In this document: positions 1 to 8,997 of the stretch, piece after piece | How positions within the stretch are numbered: position 1 is the stretch's first letter | How the letters are laid out: every line of letters starts with the position of its first letter | Assembly: GCA_902761365.1 (NCBI GenBank) | Contig: CACWJZ010000015.1 | Coordinates: forward strand, 1 to 42,148 | Reading direction: 5' to 3' | DNA from: an uncultured Eubacteriales bacterium | Lineage (GTDB): Bacteria > Bacillota > Clostridia > Christensenellales > CAG-138 | DNA: 42,148 bases | Translations under genes and position numbers: made by a program | The notes under the pieces: model-generated | The model's input: only the letters and a program-made list of their open reading frames with translations | What the model was told of the DNA's origin: nothing | Databases searched by the model: none

Positions 1-906
1 GTCGCCGTAGGTGAAGTCCATCTCCTTGCCGCCCACGATGGCGGGCAGGTTTTCGAGATCCTTGGGCACGGTCCAGTCCAACGTGATGTTGGAGAAGGGT
101 GCCTGGGTGCCCCAGCGGCTGGGCGTGTTCACGCCGTAGATGAAGCTCTGCACGCACTGCTTCACTTCCTTCTGGGACAGGTTGTCCACCTTCACGAAGG
201 GTGCGAGATACGTGTCGAAGCTGGAGAAGGCCTGAGCGCCGGCCCACTCGTTCTGCATGATACCCAGGAAGTTGACCATCTGGTTGCAGAGGGTGGAGAG
301 GTGGCTGGCCGGGGAGGAGGTGATCTTGCCGGGCACGCCGCCAAGGCCCTCCTGGATGAGCTGCTTCAGGCTCCAGCCCGCGCAGTAGCCCGTGAGCATG
401 GAGAGGTCATGGAGATGGATGGCCGCGCTGCGATGGGCTTCGGCGACCTCAGGATCGTAGATCTCGGAGAGCCAGTAGTTGGCGGTGATGGCGCCGGAGT
501 TGGAGAGGATGAGACCGCCCACAGAGTAGGTGACGGTGGAGTTCTCCTTCACCCGCCAGTCGGCGATCTTCAGGTAGTTGTCCACCAGGTCCTTATAGTT
601 GAGGAGGGCGGAGTTCACGTTGCGGACCTTCTCCCGCTGTTTGCGGTAGAGGATGTAGGCCTTGGCCACGTCCGCATAGCCGGACTCGGACAGCACCTTT
701 TCCACGCTGTCCTGGATGTCCTCCACGGCGATGCAGCCGTCCTTGATCTTGTTCTCGAAGTCGGCGGTCACATGGAGGGCCAACAGGTCGATCACGCTGG
801 GATGGTAGGCCTTGTTGAGGGCCACGAACGCCTTGGTGATGGCGCCGGTGATCTTGCTGATGGTGAACTCGGTGATCTGTCCGTCGCGCTTTTTGACTTG
901 GTACAT
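1..906 (-). CDS. nrdD: Anaerobic ribonucleoside-triphosphate reductase, N-terminal part (cut by window edge)
   Basis: Class III ribonucleotide reductase makes dNTPs from NTPs without oxygen, using a glycyl radical installed by NrdG. The visible 302 codons begin MYQVKKRDGQITEF, a typical ATP-cone regulatory domain (about residues 1-95). The barrel follows, with NYKDLVDNYL and the conserved segment IHLHDLSMLTGYCAGWSL; a Cys in this region is part of the substrate-site chemistry in characterised members. The C-terminal glycyl-radical loop lies outside the window. The ATG at 906 is preceded by an AGGAGA Shine-Dalgarno. The gene follows nrdG on the same strand after a 192-bp gap that holds a promoter and three NrdR-type boxes, so it can probably be transcribed independently of the upstream operon. 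Confidence 0.95.
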   Translation of the reverse strand, partial: MYQVKKRDGQITEFTISKITGAITKAFVALNKAYHPSVIDLLALHVTADFENKIKDGCIAVEDIQDSVEKVLSESGYADVAKAYILYRKQREKVRNVNSALLNYKDLVDNYLKIADWRVKENSTVTYSVGGLILSNSGAITANYWLSEIYDPEVAEAHRSAAIHLHDLSMLTGYCAGWSLKQLIQEGLGGVPGKITSSPASHLSTLCNQMVNFLGIMQNEWAGAQAFSSFDTYLAPFVKVDNLSQKEVKQCVQSFIYGVNTPSRWGTQAPFSNITLDWTVPKDLENLPAIVGGKEMDFTYGD

Positions 907-983
907 GGGTCTCTCTCCTGTCACGATATTTTCAAAACTTGGCGGGGCACAGGGCAAGAACGCCACAGCCCCCGAGCATGGCT

Positions 984-1013
984 ACTCTACCATATCTTGT
1001 GGTGCTGTGTCAA
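984..1013 (-). promoter_or_regulatory. Candidate nrdD promoter
   Basis: Read on the minus strand, TTGACA (1013-1008) and TAGAGT (989-984) are separated by 18 bp. The -35 abuts NrdR box 2 and box 1 lies in the spacer, so a repressor bound there would block RNA polymerase. The -10 matches the consensus in only four of six positions. Confidence 0.5.
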
Positions 1014-1057
1014 TATCTTGTGTTGTTTGTTAACAAATCACACAATATCTTGTATTT
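988..1057 (-). promoter_or_regulatory. Three NrdR-type boxes upstream of nrdD
   Basis: The core ATATCTTGT occurs at 992-1000, 1013-1021 and 1045-1053. On the minus strand it reads ACAAGATAT and extends to ACAAGATATTGTGT at the most upstream copy. This resembles the known NrdR box (ACAnnATATnnTGTGT-like). The spacings are 21 and 32 bp, about two and three helical turns, as expected for cooperative NrdR binding on one DNA face. Assignment to NrdR is inferred from motif, phasing and gene; nrdR itself is not in the window. Confidence 0.7.
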
Positions 1058-1098
1058 ATACGGAACGGTATACAGAGGCGAAACGCCAAAAAGTCAGA

Positions 1099-1788
<690 letters not shown>

Positions 1789-1800
1789 AAGGATTCTCCT

Positions 1801-2742
1801 TTAGACCGTGTATAGGATGTTGAGGTTCCGCACGTCCCCGTCCTCGATGCCGTCGTTGACGGAGTAGGCGTGCTTTTCGAGGTCGCCGCAGATGGCCTTG
1901 GTGAGGCCCTGGTTTTGCAGCTCGTCGATGATGTCCGCGGCGGTGCTCTCGATCATGTCGTACTTCGATTCGGCCAGCTCTTCGTCGTTCCCCGTGGTCA
2001 AGAGGTATTCCAGGGTCTCCGCCGTCAGAGCCAGCCTGGGAAGCTGCCGCAGTGCCCGAAAGCTCCACTTGTAGTAGGGGGCGTAGGTCCGGTTCAGGAG
2101 GAAGACCACCTCCATGCAGCTCTTCACGAACTCGTTGACCGCCAGCTGGGCCGCCGCAGGCTCCCCGTGCTTCAGACACCGGAGGTAGTTATACTGCCCC
2201 GCCTGGGCCATAAGGAGCAGATGGCCGCTGAGCCGCTTTTTGCGCACGTCCTCCGGCATGGCCTTCAGGGCGGCCCGGATGACGCTGACCTCGCCGAGAT
2301 CGTCCCGGAAGAGCTCGCCGCCCGTGGCCTCCAACAGCGCCTGCTGGGGGAGCTTCAGCCACTGGTCCACGGTGAGCACGCCGTCGGGGGCGCCCACCTT
2401 CTCGGTGAAGAAGTCCGCGGTCCGCAGGACCCCGTGCCGGGCCCCGCCCACGGGGGCGAGGGCGCTGCGCTTCAATCCCATGAATTTCTTGGGCAGCTTT
2501 GCATAGGCCCGTTCCAACAGGAAAGCGGTCCGCCGGTCCACCAGGCTCTCCTCCGGCAGCAGCAGGCAGAACCCGGGCTCGAAGTCGTGGTCCCGGCTCA
2601 CTTCATCGTCGAAGCCCAAACATTCGGACCCGCTGCCCATGAGGCCCACGGCCACCAGCCTTTCCATCTCGGGGAATTGCTCGTGGAGCATGGGCGCGCC
2701 GTATGCCTCGTAGAAAGCCCGGGAAAGCTCAAGCCCGTTCAT
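1801..2742 (-). CDS. DUF4037 protein, nucleotidyltransferase-like
   Basis: A 313-residue protein of the DUF4037 type. The N-terminal region LVAVGLMGSGSECLGFDDEV, then SRDHDFEPGF, resembles a nucleotidyltransferase-fold active site (GS followed by D-x-D-like acidic residues), but no substrate can be named. The chosen start is ATG at 2742, which lies inside the end of the upstream TPR gene (14-nt overlap); upstream in-frame codons belong to the TPR gene's region and give an Arg/Trp-rich non-protein-like sequence. TPR plus DUF4037 is, to my knowledge, a recurrent pair in Firmicutes. Being 12 bp from nrdG suggests co-transcription; a role connected to nucleotides is only speculation. Confidence 0.75.
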   Translation of the reverse strand: MNGLELSRAFYEAYGAPMLHEQFPEMERLVAVGLMGSGSECLGFDDEVSRDHDFEPGFCLLLPEESLVDRRTAFLLERAYAKLPKKFMGLKRSALAPVGGARHGVLRTADFFTEKVGAPDGVLTVDQWLKLPQQALLEATGGELFRDDLGEVSVIRAALKAMPEDVRKKRLSGHLLLMAQAGQYNYLRCLKHGEPAAAQLAVNEFVKSCMEVVFLLNRTYAPYYKWSFRALRQLPRLALTAETLEYLLTTGNDEELAESKYDMIESTAADIIDELQNQGLTKAICGDLEKHAYSVNDGIEDGDVRNLNILYTV

Positions 2743-3559
2743 AGATCGCCTTGGCCCTTTCGTTGAGATCGCCGGCCACCAGGAAGTAGCCGTAGTAGTC
2801 GAAGGTGGGGGCGCACTTCTCGCACACGAAGGCGTAGTACCCGTCCCGGGGCAGAGCGGGATCGTCCAGCAGGGCGGCGGCCTTGTCCAGGTATTGGCCG
2901 ATCTTCTGCTCCCCTTTCTCGAGCCCGTGCTCCAGCTCCACCGCATTGGCCAGATTGAGGTACGTGATGGCCTGTTCCAGGGCTCCGTGCTCCACCCGGC
3001 CCATGATGTCCAGAGCCTTCAAAAAGGCTTCGTAGGCCTCCCCAAAGCGTCTGAGGGCCATATAGGCAAGGCCCATGTTGTTGTACAAGCCGCCCAGCCG
3101 CCCGTCGTTCTCGGGGAGGTTCCCTTCGTAGATGGCCTTGGCCTTCTCGAACAGCTCGATGGACCGCTCCGGCATGCCGAAGGCATCGTAGACCGTGGCG
3201 GCGTTCACGTAGGCGGTGCCGGCGGAGAGGGTGCCTTCAAAGCCCAGCTGGTCGATCAGGTTCAGGCTCTCGTTGGCGTTCAGGATGGCCTGCTCTTGGT
3301 TGCCGACCTTCCGGTAGTGGCCCATCATCTCGCCCCGGACGAAAAACTCGCCCCGCAGGTCCCCGTTCTCTTGGGCTTCGGCCAGCCAGTAGTTGAGGTG
3401 CCGCTCCGCCCCCGCGTAGTCCCGGCGGCTCATGTACTCGTCCAGCTTCTCCCGGACCCGCCGCTGGGGGATGGGCGCAGGCCGGTCCTTGTCCATGCAC
3501 AGGACGCAGTTGGGCTCCTCATAGTCCTCCCGGGAGATGGGGCCGAAATGATTCGTCAT
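2729..3559 (-). CDS. Tetratricopeptide-repeat protein
   Basis: A 276-residue cytoplasmic protein with no signal peptide. The N-terminal segment contains CVLCMDKDRP, a possible short metal or redox motif. From about residue 45 it is built of TPR helices, clear in AYVNAATVYDAFGMPERSIE and in LYNNMGLAYMALRRFGEAYE. TPRs mediate protein-protein contact. RBS AAGGAGAAGCCT precedes ATG at 3559, 13 bp after the DUF2284 gene. The gene overlaps the following DUF4037 gene by 14 nt, which suggests translational coupling and perhaps a complex between the two products. Specific function unknown. Confidence 0.8.
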   Translation of the reverse strand: MTNHFGPISREDYEEPNCVLCMDKDRPAPIPQRRVREKLDEYMSRRDYAGAERHLNYWLAEAQENGDLRGEFFVRGEMMGHYRKVGNQEQAILNANESLNLIDQLGFEGTLSAGTAYVNAATVYDAFGMPERSIELFEKAKAIYEGNLPENDGRLGGLYNNMGLAYMALRRFGEAYEAFLKALDIMGRVEHGALEQAITYLNLANAVELEHGLEKGEQKIGQYLDKAAALLDDPALPRDGYYAFVCEKCAPTFDYYGYFLVAGDLNERAKAIYERA

Positions 3560-3572
3560 AGGCTTCTCCTTG

Positions 3573-4136
3573 TTATTCGTTCTCCGGCAGCAGCAGCCCG
3601 CCCAGCAGGATGATCTGCTCCGGCAGTCGGTTCCCTCGGGCCCACTGCAGGGTCTCTTCCAAATACTTCTCCAGCGCGCCGCCGCAGTCCCCGCCCAGGG
3701 CCTCGATGGAATACCGCATCCTGTCCGGCGTCCGGCAGGGCTTGCCCTCCCTCCGGGCGCAGACGGAACACCACTCGCATTTTCCGGGGAACAGGGCCAG
3801 GCTCCCGGGGACCTCAGCCTCCCGCCTGAGCAGCGTCCGGGCCATGTCCTCCTTGATCTTCGGCAGCTCCCTTTCCTCGAAGGCCCGCCGCTCCCCGGGG
3901 AACAGCCTGCCCTTGGTGAAGACCAGCTTCCGGGCGTACAGGCGGATGGCGCCGTACCGCATCCACAGCGTCATGGGGTCGAACTCGAAGGGCGGGCAGG
4001 ACCAAAACTGCCCGCAGTTGGGGCAGTCCCGGCAGTACCCCAAAAAGCGGGGCACGTCCACCAGCGTCTCCCGGAATTCCTTCAGGGGGACGGTCCGCTC
4101 CAACGTGGTGCAGGTGTACAGCTTCGCTTCTTCCAT
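3573..4136 (-). CDS. DUF2284 predicted metal-binding protein
   Basis: A 187-residue protein rich in cysteine pairs: GYCRDCPNCGQFWSCPPF near residue 35 and CEWCSVCARREGKPC near residue 120. This pattern is characteristic of DUF2284 proteins, thought to bind metal or an Fe-S cluster. It is the first gene of the five-gene run that ends with nrdD. A promoter-like TTGTCA-N17-TAGCAT ends only six bases before the ATG, and no convincing Shine-Dalgarno is seen, so the message may be leaderless or the true start may differ. A role in Fe-S handling for the radical enzymes is inference from context. Confidence 0.8.
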   Translation of the reverse strand: MEEAKLYTCTTLERTVPLKEFRETLVDVPRFLGYCRDCPNCGQFWSCPPFEFDPMTLWMRYGAIRLYARKLVFTKGRLFPGERRAFEERELPKIKEDMARTLLRREAEVPGSLALFPGKCEWCSVCARREGKPCRTPDRMRYSIEALGGDCGGALEKYLEETLQWARGNRLPEQIILLGGLLLPENE

Positions 4137-4142
4137 ACGCCT

Positions 4143-4171
4143 ATGCTACCATGCGCGGGGGCGTTTGACAA
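4143..4171 (-). promoter_or_regulatory. Promoter of the DUF2284-TPR-DUF4037-nrdG operon
   Basis: Minus strand TTGTCA (4171-4166), 17 bp spacer, TAGCAT (4148-4143). The -10 ends six bases before the start codon, so transcription would begin at or next to the ATG. Confidence 0.4.
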
Positions 4172-4203
4172 GCATTCTTCACGCTTCGTTTTCAATCCTG
4201 CTC

Positions 4204-4232
4204 TTGTGTTTTTTGCACTGAGGTGCGATAAT
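4204..4232 (+). promoter_or_regulatory. Candidate asd promoter
   Basis: TTGTGT, a 17-bp spacer and GATAAT, ending 34 bp before the asd start codon. The spacer contains a small GCAC/GTGC hairpin. Fair match to the housekeeping consensus. Confidence 0.45.
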
Positions 4233-4266
4233 ATATAAAATCCAAACCGAAAGGCAGGAAAGAGCC

Positions 4267-5265
4267 ATGAAGGAAATGAACGTGGGCGTCCTGGGTGCCA
4301 CCGGCGCGGTGGGCCAGGAGATGCTGAAGATATTGGCGGAGCGAAACTTCCCCGTGAAGAGCCTTCGCCCCTTAGCCAGCGCCCGGAGCGCCGGCAAGAC
4401 GATCCTGTTCCAGGGGGAGAACGTGCCCATTGCGGAGGCCAGGGAAGACGCCTTCCGGGGCCTCGATTTGGTCCTGGGCGCGGCGGAAAACGACATCGCC
4501 CAGCGCTTTGCCCCCCACATACTGGACGCGGGGGCTGTGTTTGTGGACAACTCCAGCGCCTTTCGCCTTCGGGAGGACGTGCCCCTCATCATCCCGGAGA
4601 TCAACCCGGAGGACGCGAAGTGGCACAAGGGCATCATCGCGAACCCCAACTGCACCACCATCGTGACATTGGTGGCCGTGGCGCCCCTGGCCAAGGAGAG
4701 CCCCATCGAGACCATGATCGCCTCCTCCTACCAGGCGGTCAGCGGCGCGGGCCTGGCCGGCATGCGGGAGCTCACGGAGGAGATCGCGGCGGGCCTTAAG
4801 GGCGAGCCCTATGAGCCCAAGGCCTTCGCCCACCAGATCGCCTACAACGTGATCCCCCAGATCGGCTCCGAGCAGTATCTTGGCTACACCAGCGAGGAGA
4901 TGAAGATGCAGAACGAGGGCCGCAAGATCCTCCATCTGCCCGAGATGCAGGTGAGCTGCACCTGCGTGCGGGTGCCGGTCCTGCGCAGCCACAGCGTGTC
5001 CGTGGTCCTGCGCACCAAGGAGAAGATCTCCGTGGACCGGGCTCGGGCCCTCATCGCCGCCGCTCCCGGCTGCAAGCTGGTGGACGACCTCAAGAACCAC
5101 GTCTATCCCATGCCCCTCGATACCTCCGACCAGGATCTGGTCTTTGTGGGCCGCATCCGGGAGGATCTCACCTCCCCCCGGGGCCTGAACCTGTGGTGCT
5201 GCGGCGACCAGGTCCGCAAGGGCGCCGCCACCAACGCGGTCCAAATCGCGGAGCTGCTGCTCTAA
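4267..5265 (+). CDS. asd: Aspartate-semialdehyde dehydrogenase
   Basis: Reduces aspartyl phosphate to aspartate semialdehyde, the branch-point step to lysine/diaminopimelate, threonine and methionine. The 332-residue protein starts MKEMNVGVLGATGAVGQEML with the NADP-binding GATGAVG motif. It has the active-site segment IIANPNCTTIV (catalytic Cys) near residue 130, and further conserved stretches SYQAVSGAGLAGM and RVPVLRSHSVSV. Length is normal for the family. RBS AGGAAAGAGCC precedes ATG. Monocistronic: divergent from the nrd operon, with a strong terminator 20 bp after the stop. Confidence 0.96.
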   Translation: MKEMNVGVLGATGAVGQEMLKILAERNFPVKSLRPLASARSAGKTILFQGENVPIAEAREDAFRGLDLVLGAAENDIAQRFAPHILDAGAVFVDNSSAFRLREDVPLIIPEINPEDAKWHKGIIANPNCTTIVTLVAVAPLAKESPIETMIASSYQAVSGAGLAGMRELTEEIAAGLKGEPYEPKAFAHQIAYNVIPQIGSEQYLGYTSEEMKMQNEGRKILHLPEMQVSCTCVRVPVLRSHSVSVVLRTKEKISVDRARALIAAAPGCKLVDDLKNHVYPMPLDTSDQDLVFVGRIREDLTSPRGLNLWCCGDQVRKGAATNAVQIAELLL

Positions 5266-5284
5266 GACCCCATAAAAACGAAAG

Positions 5285-5321
5285 AAGAGCAAGGCTTTTA
5301 TTGAAAAGCCTTGCTCTTTTT
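5285..5321. terminator. Bidirectional intrinsic terminator between asd and lysR
   Basis: A perfect 15-bp stem, AAGAGCAAGGCTTTT (5285-5299) with its complement at 5304-5318 and loop ATTG. A-rich and T-rich flanks on both sides fit termination of the two convergent genes. Confidence 0.9.
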
Positions 5322-5324
5322 GTA

Positions 5325-6209
5325 TTACAGCTTCGGATGCTGCCGCTTGACCTGGTTCACCACGTAGTCCGCGAACAGGCGGGTGGCGGGGCTCTGTCGG
5401 CCCGATTCCGTCACGGCCAGGGCGATGGTGCGGCTGGCCTGGGGCTTGAGCTCCAGAGCGGCGATATTGTCCCGGCGGCCCTGCAGCAGCAGCTCCGGCA
5501 TGATGGCGATGCCCAGTCCCTTCTCCACCATGGCGATGATGGCGTAGTCGTCCTTGGTGACGAAGCGCACGTTGGGCCGGATGTCCTCCGCGTCCAGGGC
5601 CCGGCGCAGGTCCTGGTCCGAGCTTTCCAGGAGGGAGATGAAGGATTCCTGCTTGGCGAAGCTGATGGGGAAGCAGGGGAGGTTGGCCAGGGGATGGTCC
5701 TTGGGAAGGATCACCAGCAGCCGGTCTTTCATGAGCGGCGTCACCTCTCCCGGCGCTCGGGTGGGCAGGGATACGAACCCCAAATCCACGGCGCCCTCCT
5801 CCAGCCACTGCTCCACGTCGTGGTAATCCCCATTCAACAGCTTGAAGCGGATGTGGGGGTGCTCCTCCTGAAACCCTTTAAGGATGGCGGGGAGCCAGTG
5901 GACGGCCACGGAGGTGAAGGTGCCGATGCGGATGGTGCCGGTGGACAGACCGTGGATGGAGGACACGGTCTCCTGCAGCCGCATCTCGGCGGACAGGATG
6001 GCCCGCACCGAGGGCAGGACCTTCTTGCCTTCCGCGGTGAGTCGCACGCCCGCCCGGCTCCGGTGGAGCAGGGAGAAGCCAAAGCGCTCCTCCAGGGAGG
6101 AAAGGGCATGGCTCACGGCGGACTGGGTGAGGCCCAGATCCTGGGCGGCCCGGCTCACGCTTCCGGCTTCCACGGTGTGGAGGAAGATCTCGTATTTCTG
6201 GATGCTCAT
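5325..6209 (-). CDS. LysR-family transcriptional regulator
   Basis: A 294-residue regulator. The N-terminal winged HTH is clear: FLHTVEAGSVSRAAQDLGLTQSAVSHALSSLE (residues about 8-39). A periplasmic-binding-protein-like effector domain follows (TIRIGTFTSVAVHWLP onward). ATG at 6209 is chosen because GTGAGG stands seven bases upstream; an in-frame ATG at 6245 would add 12 residues not typical of LysR N-termini. It is divergent from putP, which is the usual arrangement for a regulator and its target. A TGAA-N5-TTCA dyad lies between the genes. Effector unknown; proline or an amino acid is a guess from context. Confidence 0.9.
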   Translation of the reverse strand: MSIQKYEIFLHTVEAGSVSRAAQDLGLTQSAVSHALSSLEERFGFSLLHRSRAGVRLTAEGKKVLPSVRAILSAEMRLQETVSSIHGLSTGTIRIGTFTSVAVHWLPAILKGFQEEHPHIRFKLLNGDYHDVEQWLEEGAVDLGFVSLPTRAPGEVTPLMKDRLLVILPKDHPLANLPCFPISFAKQESFISLLESSDQDLRRALDAEDIRPNVRFVTKDDYAIIAMVEKGLGIAIMPELLLQGRRDNIAALELKPQASRTIALAVTESGRQSPATRLFADYVVNQVKRQHPKL

Positions 6210-6220
6210 TTTTGCCTCAC

Positions 6221-6235
6221 ATGAAATAAATTCAT
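6221..6235. promoter_or_regulatory. LysR-type T-N11-A operator
   Basis: ATGAAATAAATTCAT is a perfect 5-5-5 inverted repeat containing TGAA-N5-TTCA, the classic T-N11-A geometry of LysR sites. It sits just upstream of the lysR start, in the lysR-putP divergent region, fitting autorepression and control of putP. Confidence 0.6.
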
Positions 6236-6316
6236 ATAAATTCAAAGATGGATAACCTCTCGTACATCATACAGGAAAAAACAATAAAAATCAAGAAAAA
6301 AGGAAGAAATAAACAC

Positions 6317-6345
6317 TTGATTTCACATCGTTCGTGTCCTATACT
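6317..6345 (+). promoter_or_regulatory. putP promoter
   Basis: TTGATT (6317-6322), 17 bp, TATACT (6340-6345). Close to the sigma-70/sigma-A consensus, 52 bp before the putP start codon. Confidence 0.65.
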
Positions 6346-6397
6346 ACAGAAAATCTATGACAGAGCATGAACAGAACTCATGCAACAGGAGGCAACG

Positions 6398-7927
6398 ATG
6401 CTAACGAAAGAATGGATCATGTTGGGGACCATCCTGGTCTATGTGGCCCTGATCGTGGGGGTAGGCATCCGCTTTAGCCGCCGGGCGGGGAAGGGCGCCG
6501 ACGCCTTCTTCCTGGGCGGCAGGTCTCTGGGCCCCTTCGTCACCGCCATGAGCGCGGAGGCCAGCGATATGTCCGGCTGGCTCCTCATGGGCATGCCGGG
6601 GTTGGCGCTCCTGTGCGGCACGGCAGAGGCTTTCTGGACCGCCCTGGGCCTGGCCATAGGCACCTACCTCAACTGGCTCATCGTGGCCCGGCGGCTCCGA
6701 CGGTACACCGTGCTCACGGGCTCCATCACCGTCCCCGACTTCTTTTCCCGCCGGTTCCGGGACGACAAGCACATCCTCTCCACCCTGGCGGCGGTGATGA
6801 TCATCATCTTCTTCGTGCCCTACACGGCCTCCGGGTTCGTGACCTGCGGCAAGCTCTTCTCCACCCTCTTCGGCATGGAGTACCGCCAGGCCATGCTCCT
6901 GTCCGCGGCCATCATCGTGGTGTACACGGCCCTGGGTGGCTTCCTGGCGGCCAGCGTCACGGACTATCTGCAGTCCATCCTCATGACCTTCGCCCTGCTG
7001 GCGGTCATCGGCTTCGGGCTCTCCTATGCGGGCGGCCTGGGCAACGTGATGACCAACGCCCGAGCCATTCCCCAGTACCTGAGCCTCACCGCTGCGGCGG
7101 AGCAGGGGGCGGGCAGCTTCGGGTTTTTGCCCATCCTGTCCACCATGGCCTGGGGCCTCGGCTACTTCGGCGTGCCCCACGTGCTGCTCCGGTTCATGGC
7201 CATCCGCAAGGAGGAGGAGCTGAAGCTGGCCCACCGGATCGGCTCCGTGTGGGTGGTGATCTCCATGGGCGCCGCCATCGTCATCGGCATCGTGGGTCGG
7301 GCGCTGATGGATCAGGGGCTGGTGGGCCCCTATGTTAGCACCTCCGAGAGCGAGACCATCATCGTGGCCATCGCCCACATCCTCAGCGGCAACGGCCTGG
7401 TCCTGGCCATCCTGGCGGGGCTCATCCTGGCGGGCATTTTGGCGGCCACCATGTCCACCGCCGATTCCCAGCTGCTGACGGCGGCTTCGGCGGTGTCGGA
7501 GGACCTGTTCAAGGGCGTCTTCCGCTGGCGCATCGGGGAGAAGCAGAGCCTGTGGATCGCCCGGGGCACGGTGGTGGCCGTGTCCATCCTGGCAGCCATC
7601 CTGGCCTACGATCCCGACAGCTCCGTGTTCAAGATCGTGTCCTTCGCCTGGGCGGGCTTCGGCGCCGCCTTCGGGCCCCTGATGCTCTTCAGCCTGTTCT
7701 GGAAGCGGACCACCCTTCAGGGCGCTGTGGCGGGGATGGTCACCGGCGGCGCGACCATCTTCCTGTGGAAGTTCCTCATCCGGCCCAACGTGGCCTTCCT
7801 GGACTTCTACGAGCTCCTGCCCGCCTTTCTGCTCTCGGCCCTGGTCATCTATGTGGTCTCCCTGGTCACGGCTGCCCCCAGCGCGGAGATCCAAGCTGAG
7901 TTCGATCAGGCGAATTCTGTTGGCTGA
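6398..7927 (+). CDS. putP: Sodium/proline symporter
   Basis: A 509-residue sodium:solute symporter (SSF family) of the PutP type. Diagnostic early segments are FFLGGRSLGPFVTAMSAEAS and DMSGWLLMGMPG in TM2, the Na+/proline-binding region; about 13 hydrophobic segments follow across the whole length. ATG at 6398 is preferred to the in-frame ATG at 6380 because AGGAGG lies six bases before it, inside the longer form. Likely imports proline with sodium across the cytoplasmic membrane for carbon/nitrogen or osmoprotection. Probably controlled by the divergent LysR regulator. Confidence 0.93.
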   Translation: MLTKEWIMLGTILVYVALIVGVGIRFSRRAGKGADAFFLGGRSLGPFVTAMSAEASDMSGWLLMGMPGLALLCGTAEAFWTALGLAIGTYLNWLIVARRLRRYTVLTGSITVPDFFSRRFRDDKHILSTLAAVMIIIFFVPYTASGFVTCGKLFSTLFGMEYRQAMLLSAAIIVVYTALGGFLAASVTDYLQSILMTFALLAVIGFGLSYAGGLGNVMTNARAIPQYLSLTAAAEQGAGSFGFLPILSTMAWGLGYFGVPHVLLRFMAIRKEEELKLAHRIGSVWVVISMGAAIVIGIVGRALMDQGLVGPYVSTSESETIIVAIAHILSGNGLVLAILAGLILAGILAATMSTADSQLLTAASAVSEDLFKGVFRWRIGEKQSLWIARGTVVAVSILAAILAYDPDSSVFKIVSFAWAGFGAAFGPLMLFSLFWKRTTLQGAVAGMVTGGATIFLWKFLIRPNVAFLDFYELLPAFLLSALVIYVVSLVTAAPSAEIQAEFDQANSVG

Positions 7928-7938
7928 GCATGATAGAC

Positions 7939-7974
7939 GCGCCGTTTTTTTTAATTGAACCGAAAAAGCGGCGC
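7939..7974. repeat. Hairpin downstream of putP
   Basis: GCGCCG plus T-run (7939-7949) pairs with AAAAA, a bulged G, and CGGCGC (7963-7974). No T-run follows on either strand, so it is not a standard intrinsic terminator; it may serve as a 3' stabiliser or termination aid for putP. Confidence 0.4.
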
Positions 7975-8042
7975 AAAAAGAAAAGCCCAAGAAGGGATCC
8001 TGGACTTTACAATTCAGCAACTTATCTTCTTAAAGGTCTTTC

Positions 8043-8078
8043 AGCTGCACCCTTTCTTGAAAGAAAGGGTGCGAAGCT
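8043..8078. repeat. Perfect inverted repeat between putP and tcdA
   Basis: GCACCCTTTCTT (8047-8058) and its exact complement (8061-8072) with a two-base centre, framed by AGCT on both sides. It is followed by a GC-rich stretch with gcgctg and cagcgaagcg, which looks like part of a dispersed repeat. No gene is seen in 7928-8155. Confidence 0.55.
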
Positions 8079-8155
8079 GAGCGCTGCCTGTGGCAGACGC
8101 AGCGAAGCGGAGCACGGGCAAAACAACGAGAAACCAAACAAAGTGCAGGTTTCGA

Positions 8156-8884
8156 CTATGTTTTGCCCAGGGTTTGCGTGCTTTTAATAATATCCTTGAT
8201 CACTTCTCCCGCCAAAACCAGCCCCGCCACGGCGGGCACGAAGGCCGTGCTGCCGGGGGTAGCCCGGCGACCGGTGGGCTCGTCCGTGGGGGCGGGGGAG
8301 AGGGCCGGTTCCGTGGAGTAGACCACCTTCACGTGGTCGATGCCCCGCTTCTTCAGCTCCCGGCGCATGACCCGGGCCAGGGGGCATACGGAGGTCTCGC
8401 TGATGTCCGCCACCCGAAAGGCCGTGGGGTCCAGCTTGTTCCCGGCGCCCATGGAGGAGATGATGGGCGTCCCCGCCGCCTTGGCCGCCTCGATAAGCTG
8501 GAGCTTGCCGGCCACGGTGTCGATGGCGTCCACCACGTAATCGTATGCAGAAAAATCGAATTGAGAGGCCGTCTCCGGCAGGTAGAAGATGGGCCAGGTC
8601 CGCACCGCGCAGTCCGGGTTGATGCTCAGCACCCGGGCCTTGGCCGCGTCAACCTTCAGCATCCCCAGGGTGTCCCGGGTGGCGATGATCTGCCGGTTCA
8701 GGTTGGACAGGACCACCCGGTCGCTGTCGATGAGGTCCAGGGCGCCGATGCCGCTGCGCGCCAGGGCCTCCACCGCGTGGCCGCCCACGCCGCCGATGCC
8801 GAACACGGCCACCCGCGCACGGGCGAGACGCTCCATGGCCTCGTCCCCCAGCAGCATCTGGGTCCGGGAAAACATGTCTTCCAT
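8156..8884 (-). CDS. tcdA: tRNA threonylcarbamoyladenosine dehydratase (E1-like)
   Basis: An E1-like enzyme that adenylates and cyclises t6A37 in tRNA to ct6A. The 242-residue protein carries the nucleotide-binding motif VAVFGIGGVGGHAVEALARS near residue 25, DLIDSDRVVLSNLNRQIIA near 50, and DYVVDAIDTVAGKLQLI near 115. CPLARVMRRELKKRG and the C-terminal STAFVPAVAGLVLAGEV are typical of TcdA/CsdL. RBS AGAGGA precedes ATG at 8884. It is the last gene of an HD-XdhC-tcdA run, 107 bp after XdhC. Assignment is secure at family level. Confidence 0.92.
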   Translation of the reverse strand: MEDMFSRTQMLLGDEAMERLARARVAVFGIGGVGGHAVEALARSGIGALDLIDSDRVVLSNLNRQIIATRDTLGMLKVDAAKARVLSINPDCAVRTWPIFYLPETASQFDFSAYDYVVDAIDTVAGKLQLIEAAKAAGTPIISSMGAGNKLDPTAFRVADISETSVCPLARVMRRELKKRGIDHVKVVYSTEPALSPAPTDEPTGRRATPGSTAFVPAVAGLVLAGEVIKDIIKSTQTLGKT

Positions 8885-8972
8885 AGCCTAATTCCTCTTT
8901 TCGTGTCCGGCAGTTTTGCCGGTTTCGCTTGCGAAATGGCTGCGCCGGTCCGCAGCAAAGGCATACACTGCA

Positions 8973-8997
8973 ATGTGAAAAATCCTGTTTTTCACAT
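8973..8997. repeat. Hairpin overlapping the xdhC-like stop codon
   Basis: ATGTGAAAAA (8973-8982), loop TCCTG, TTTTTCACAT (8988-8997). The right arm contains the TGA stop of the minus-strand gene. The coat gene at 10808 ends in a hairpin of the same design (TGAAAAA-N5-TTTTTCA). Confidence 0.55.
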
